This document shows positions 15,669 to 17,323 of a DNA stretch of 17,323 nucleotides, in pieces. A model generated the notes under the pieces. The model ran no database searches. It was given only the letters and a program-made list of their open reading frames with translations, and was not told the origin of the DNA. The position numbers and the translations under genes were made by a program. Positions within the stretch are counted from its first letter, which is position 1. Each line of letters begins with the position of its first letter. The DNA lies in contig FR897799.1 in the NCBI GenBank assembly GCA_000437495.1, forward strand, positions 1-17,323, read 5' to 3'. Source of the stretch: Prevotella sp. CAG:485. Its GTDB lineage: Bacteria; Bacteroidota; Bacteroidia; Bacteroidales; Muribaculaceae.

Positions 15669-16382
15669 TCAAAATTTATCGCAGCAGGCGTGTATGGCTG
15701 CAATGGCAAACATGGCCGCTGTTTCCGTTCTCAGACGGCTGTTTCCCAGGCTCACCGGCCTGAATCCGGCCTTGAGCGCCATCTCAATTTCCGCAGGCGA
15801 GAAATCACCTTCGGGGCCTATCAGCACCTTGACATCCTGCTGCGCAAGCGGCATTCGGTCTGTGATGGCCACACGCGGTTTGTCGGCCTCGCAGTGAGCT
15901 ATCAACTTGTCTTCGTCGGCAGAAGAACTGCGGATGAAGTCTTCAAAAGGTATCGGCTCCGTAACCTCCGGGAGCGTGGCTTTGAGGCTCTGTTTCATGG
16001 CGCTTGTCATGACGCGCCGCAGCCTTTCCGTCTTCATCGTTTTCCGCTCGGAGTGCTCAGTGCGAAGAAGCACCAGCCGGTCAATGCCCATCTCCGTAAC
16101 CTTCTCCGCAAGCCATTCCATGCGGTCGGCATTCTTGGTCGGAGCCACTGCTAGAGTTATCTTCCGCTGCCAGTGAGGCGGCTCGTGCCTCTTTGTCAGA
16201 ATCTCCAGAGCAACGCGCCGTGGATTGGCATCCGTGATTTGGCAGGTGTAGACAAATCCTTTGCCGTCAACCACCTCAATCTCATCGCCTTCGCGACGCC
16301 TGAGCACCCGTGCGCAATGCGACGATTCGTCGGGCGGCAAACACAGCTCGCGTTCTATGTCAGGAGCGTAAAACCTTATCAT
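15669..16382 (-). CDS. rsmE: 16S rRNA (uracil-1498-N3)-methyltransferase
   Basis: Methylates N3 of U1498 in 16S rRNA on the 30S subunit, using S-adenosylmethionine. The 237 residues match the family length. Residues 1-66 form the N-terminal PUA-like RNA-binding domain (MIRFYAP, HCARVLRRREGDEI, DGKG). The SPOUT methyltransferase domain follows, with APTKNADRMEWLAEKVTEMG (80-99), the knot motifs IGPEGDFSPAEI (188-199) and LGNSRLRTETA (212-222). The ATG at 16382 starts directly at the conserved N-terminus, 16 bases after the upstream transporter stop. kdsA begins 12 bases after its stop, so the gene is inside an operon and depends on a promoter outside the window. Confidence 0.97.
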   Translation of the reverse strand: MIRFYAPDIERELCLPPDESSHCARVLRRREGDEIEVVDGKGFVYTCQITDANPRRVALEILTKRHEPPHWQRKITLAVAPTKNADRMEWLAEKVTEMGIDRLVLLRTEHSERKTMKTERLRRVMTSAMKQSLKATLPEVTEPIPFEDFIRSSSADEDKLIAHCEADKPRVAITDRMPLAQQDVKVLIGPEGDFSPAEIEMALKAGFRPVSLGNSRLRTETAAMFAIAAIHACCDKF

Positions 16383-16398
16383 TACAGTTGTTGCGCGT

Positions 16399-17323
16399 TC
16401 AGGCTTGACGGTCGTTTACGAAGCCGTCGGCGCCCGATTCGGTGTCCTCGGCTTTAAGCATCTCGCTGTGAGTGAGCTGACCCTTCTCGTGCTTATCGTG
16501 GAAGATGAAGAAGAAGAGCACGGCAACCACCAAAGCGTAAGCGGCGAAGATGAACCATGACTCCCTCCATCCGGGAAGCTGAAGAGCCGCGTTGTCGCCA
16601 TTGGCGGCATTGAACACGAGTTTGTTGATGACCTCGTTGCCGGCAATGAATGTGCCCACAGAAGCGCCTATGCCGTTGGTCATTATCATGAACAGACCCT
16701 GAGCCGAAGAACGCAATTTCGGGTCCGTTTCCTTGTCTACGAACAGGCCGCCTGACACGTTGAAGAAGTCGAAGGCCACGCCGTAAACTATGCACGAGAG
16801 AATCAGGAAAATCACACCCGAGCCGGTGTTGCCGAGTCCGAAGAAGCCGAAGCGTAGAACCCATGAGAACATGGCCATGAGCATCACACCCTTTATGCCG
16901 AAACGTTTCAGGCAGAAAGGAATGGCGAGGATGCAGAGCGCCTCACTGGCCTGCGAGAGCGAGGTGAGAGCCGTGGCATTCTCAGCCGCCCAGTCGTTGG
17001 CGAACTCGGGGATGCGTTTGAAGGTCTCGATGAATGTGGTGCCGTAAGAATTGGTAATCTGCAGCGACACACCGAGCAGCATTGAGAAGATGAAGAAAAT
17101 GGCCATCTTCTTGCGCTTGAAGAGCTTGAAGGCATTGAGCCCCAGTTTCTCCGCCAGAGAGCCACCGGCAGCGGCATTCACCGGACAGGCAGGAAGCGTC
17201 AGAGCATAAACCATGAGAAGCAGGCTGACGATGCCCGAGGTGAAGAGCTGCATATAGGTCTCCTGAAACTGCGTGAAGTTGACGAAGAGTTCGGCAACGA
17301 TAAAGCCCACAGTGCCGAGCACA
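16399..17323 (-). CDS. MFS transporter of the nucleoside:H+ symporter (NupG/XapB-like) family, 5' end cut by the window
   Basis: An inner-membrane transporter, probably for nucleoside uptake. Only the C-terminal 308 codons are present; reading stays open to the window edge, and the GTG at 17322 is not a real start. Hydrophobic segments cover most of the visible protein, with a cytoplasmic loop near residues 55-72 (EKLGLNAFKLFKRKK) between the two six-helix halves. The stretch YGVAFDFFNVSGGLFVDKE (about 180-198) closely fits the nucleoside:H+ symporter family, and the N/D-rich FANDWAAENATAL loop is also compatible. The C-terminus (about 278-307) is polar and charged. Several Bacteroidales genomes annotate such proteins only as MFS transporters, and the substrate is inferred. 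It lies first in the visible operon, ahead of rsmE by 16 bases. Confidence 0.85.
   Translation of the reverse strand, partial: VLGTVGFIVAELFVNFTQFQETYMQLFTSGIVSLLLMVYALTLPACPVNAAAGGSLAEKLGLNAFKLFKRKKMAIFFIFSMLLGVSLQITNSYGTTFIETFKRIPEFANDWAAENATALTSLSQASEALCILAIPFCLKRFGIKGVMLMAMFSWVLRFGFFGLGNTGSGVIFLILSCIVYGVAFDFFNVSGGLFVDKETDPKLRSSAQGLFMIMTNGIGASVGTFIAGNEVINKLVFNAANGDNAALQLPGWRESWFIFAAYALVVAVLFFFIFHDKHEKGQLTHSEMLKAEDTESGADGFVNDRQA

Noticed and set aside
1..17323. CRISPR arrays, insertion sequences, phage genes or a defence island
   Set aside because: No regularly spaced repeats, transposase or integrase motifs, or known defence domains were seen in any frame.

Overview
The window reads as chromosomal DNA of a gut-type Bacteroidales bacterium; Muribaculaceae or a close relative is my best guess, from general resemblance only. 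Supporting signs are BspA-like leucine-rich repeats, a C-terminal domain resembling the type IX secretion (T9SS) sorting domain, an AraC-type regulator with a membrane-embedded N-terminal half, and promoters of the Bacteroidetes form TTTG-N~20-TAnnTTTG. Kdo synthesis (kdsA) shows a Gram-negative envelope. I see no tRNA, rRNA, CRISPR array or mobile element.

Positions 1-6795 (+) carry one very large cell-surface protein, truncated by the window start and read here as two open pieces (18-3251 and 3193-6795). Its order is BspA-like LRRs, an InlB-B-like domain, long unassigned beta-rich regions, a propeller-like stretch, two CARDB-like segments around an Arg-rich linker, and a T9SS-like C-terminal domain. 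The pieces are separated by a cluster of frame breaks at 3086-3245. One base gained or lost in each of four short homopolymer runs restores a continuous frame, so sequencing or assembly error, or recent gene decay, is likely. A strong terminator follows at 6821-6863.

Positions 6895-8081 (+) hold a membrane-embedded AraC-family regulator with a clear promoter. Its 5' end also seems frame-broken: the well-placed ATG at 6943 runs into a stop, while the rest lies in another frame. Three bases beyond its stop, on the minus strand, ends a YidE/AspT-type transporter (8085-9776) with two RCK_C domains.

Positions 9884-11455 (-) carry ndk (nucleoside diphosphate kinase) followed by an M23/LysM cell-wall peptidase gene, with a clear promoter before ndk and a terminator after the peptidase gene. 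A 394-base divergent intergenic region with two inverted repeats separates ndk from a YbdG-like MscS-family channel gene (11778-13328, +).

Positions 13331-17323 (-) look like one operon, in transcription order: a nucleoside-permease-like MFS transporter (cut by the window end), rsmE, kdsA and a secreted TPR protein gene, with gaps of 7-16 bases. Apart from the large surface protein and its neighbouring regulator, the genes are ordinary housekeeping, envelope and transport functions. I did not find convincing evidence of a new multi-gene system; the surface protein is the most unusual item.
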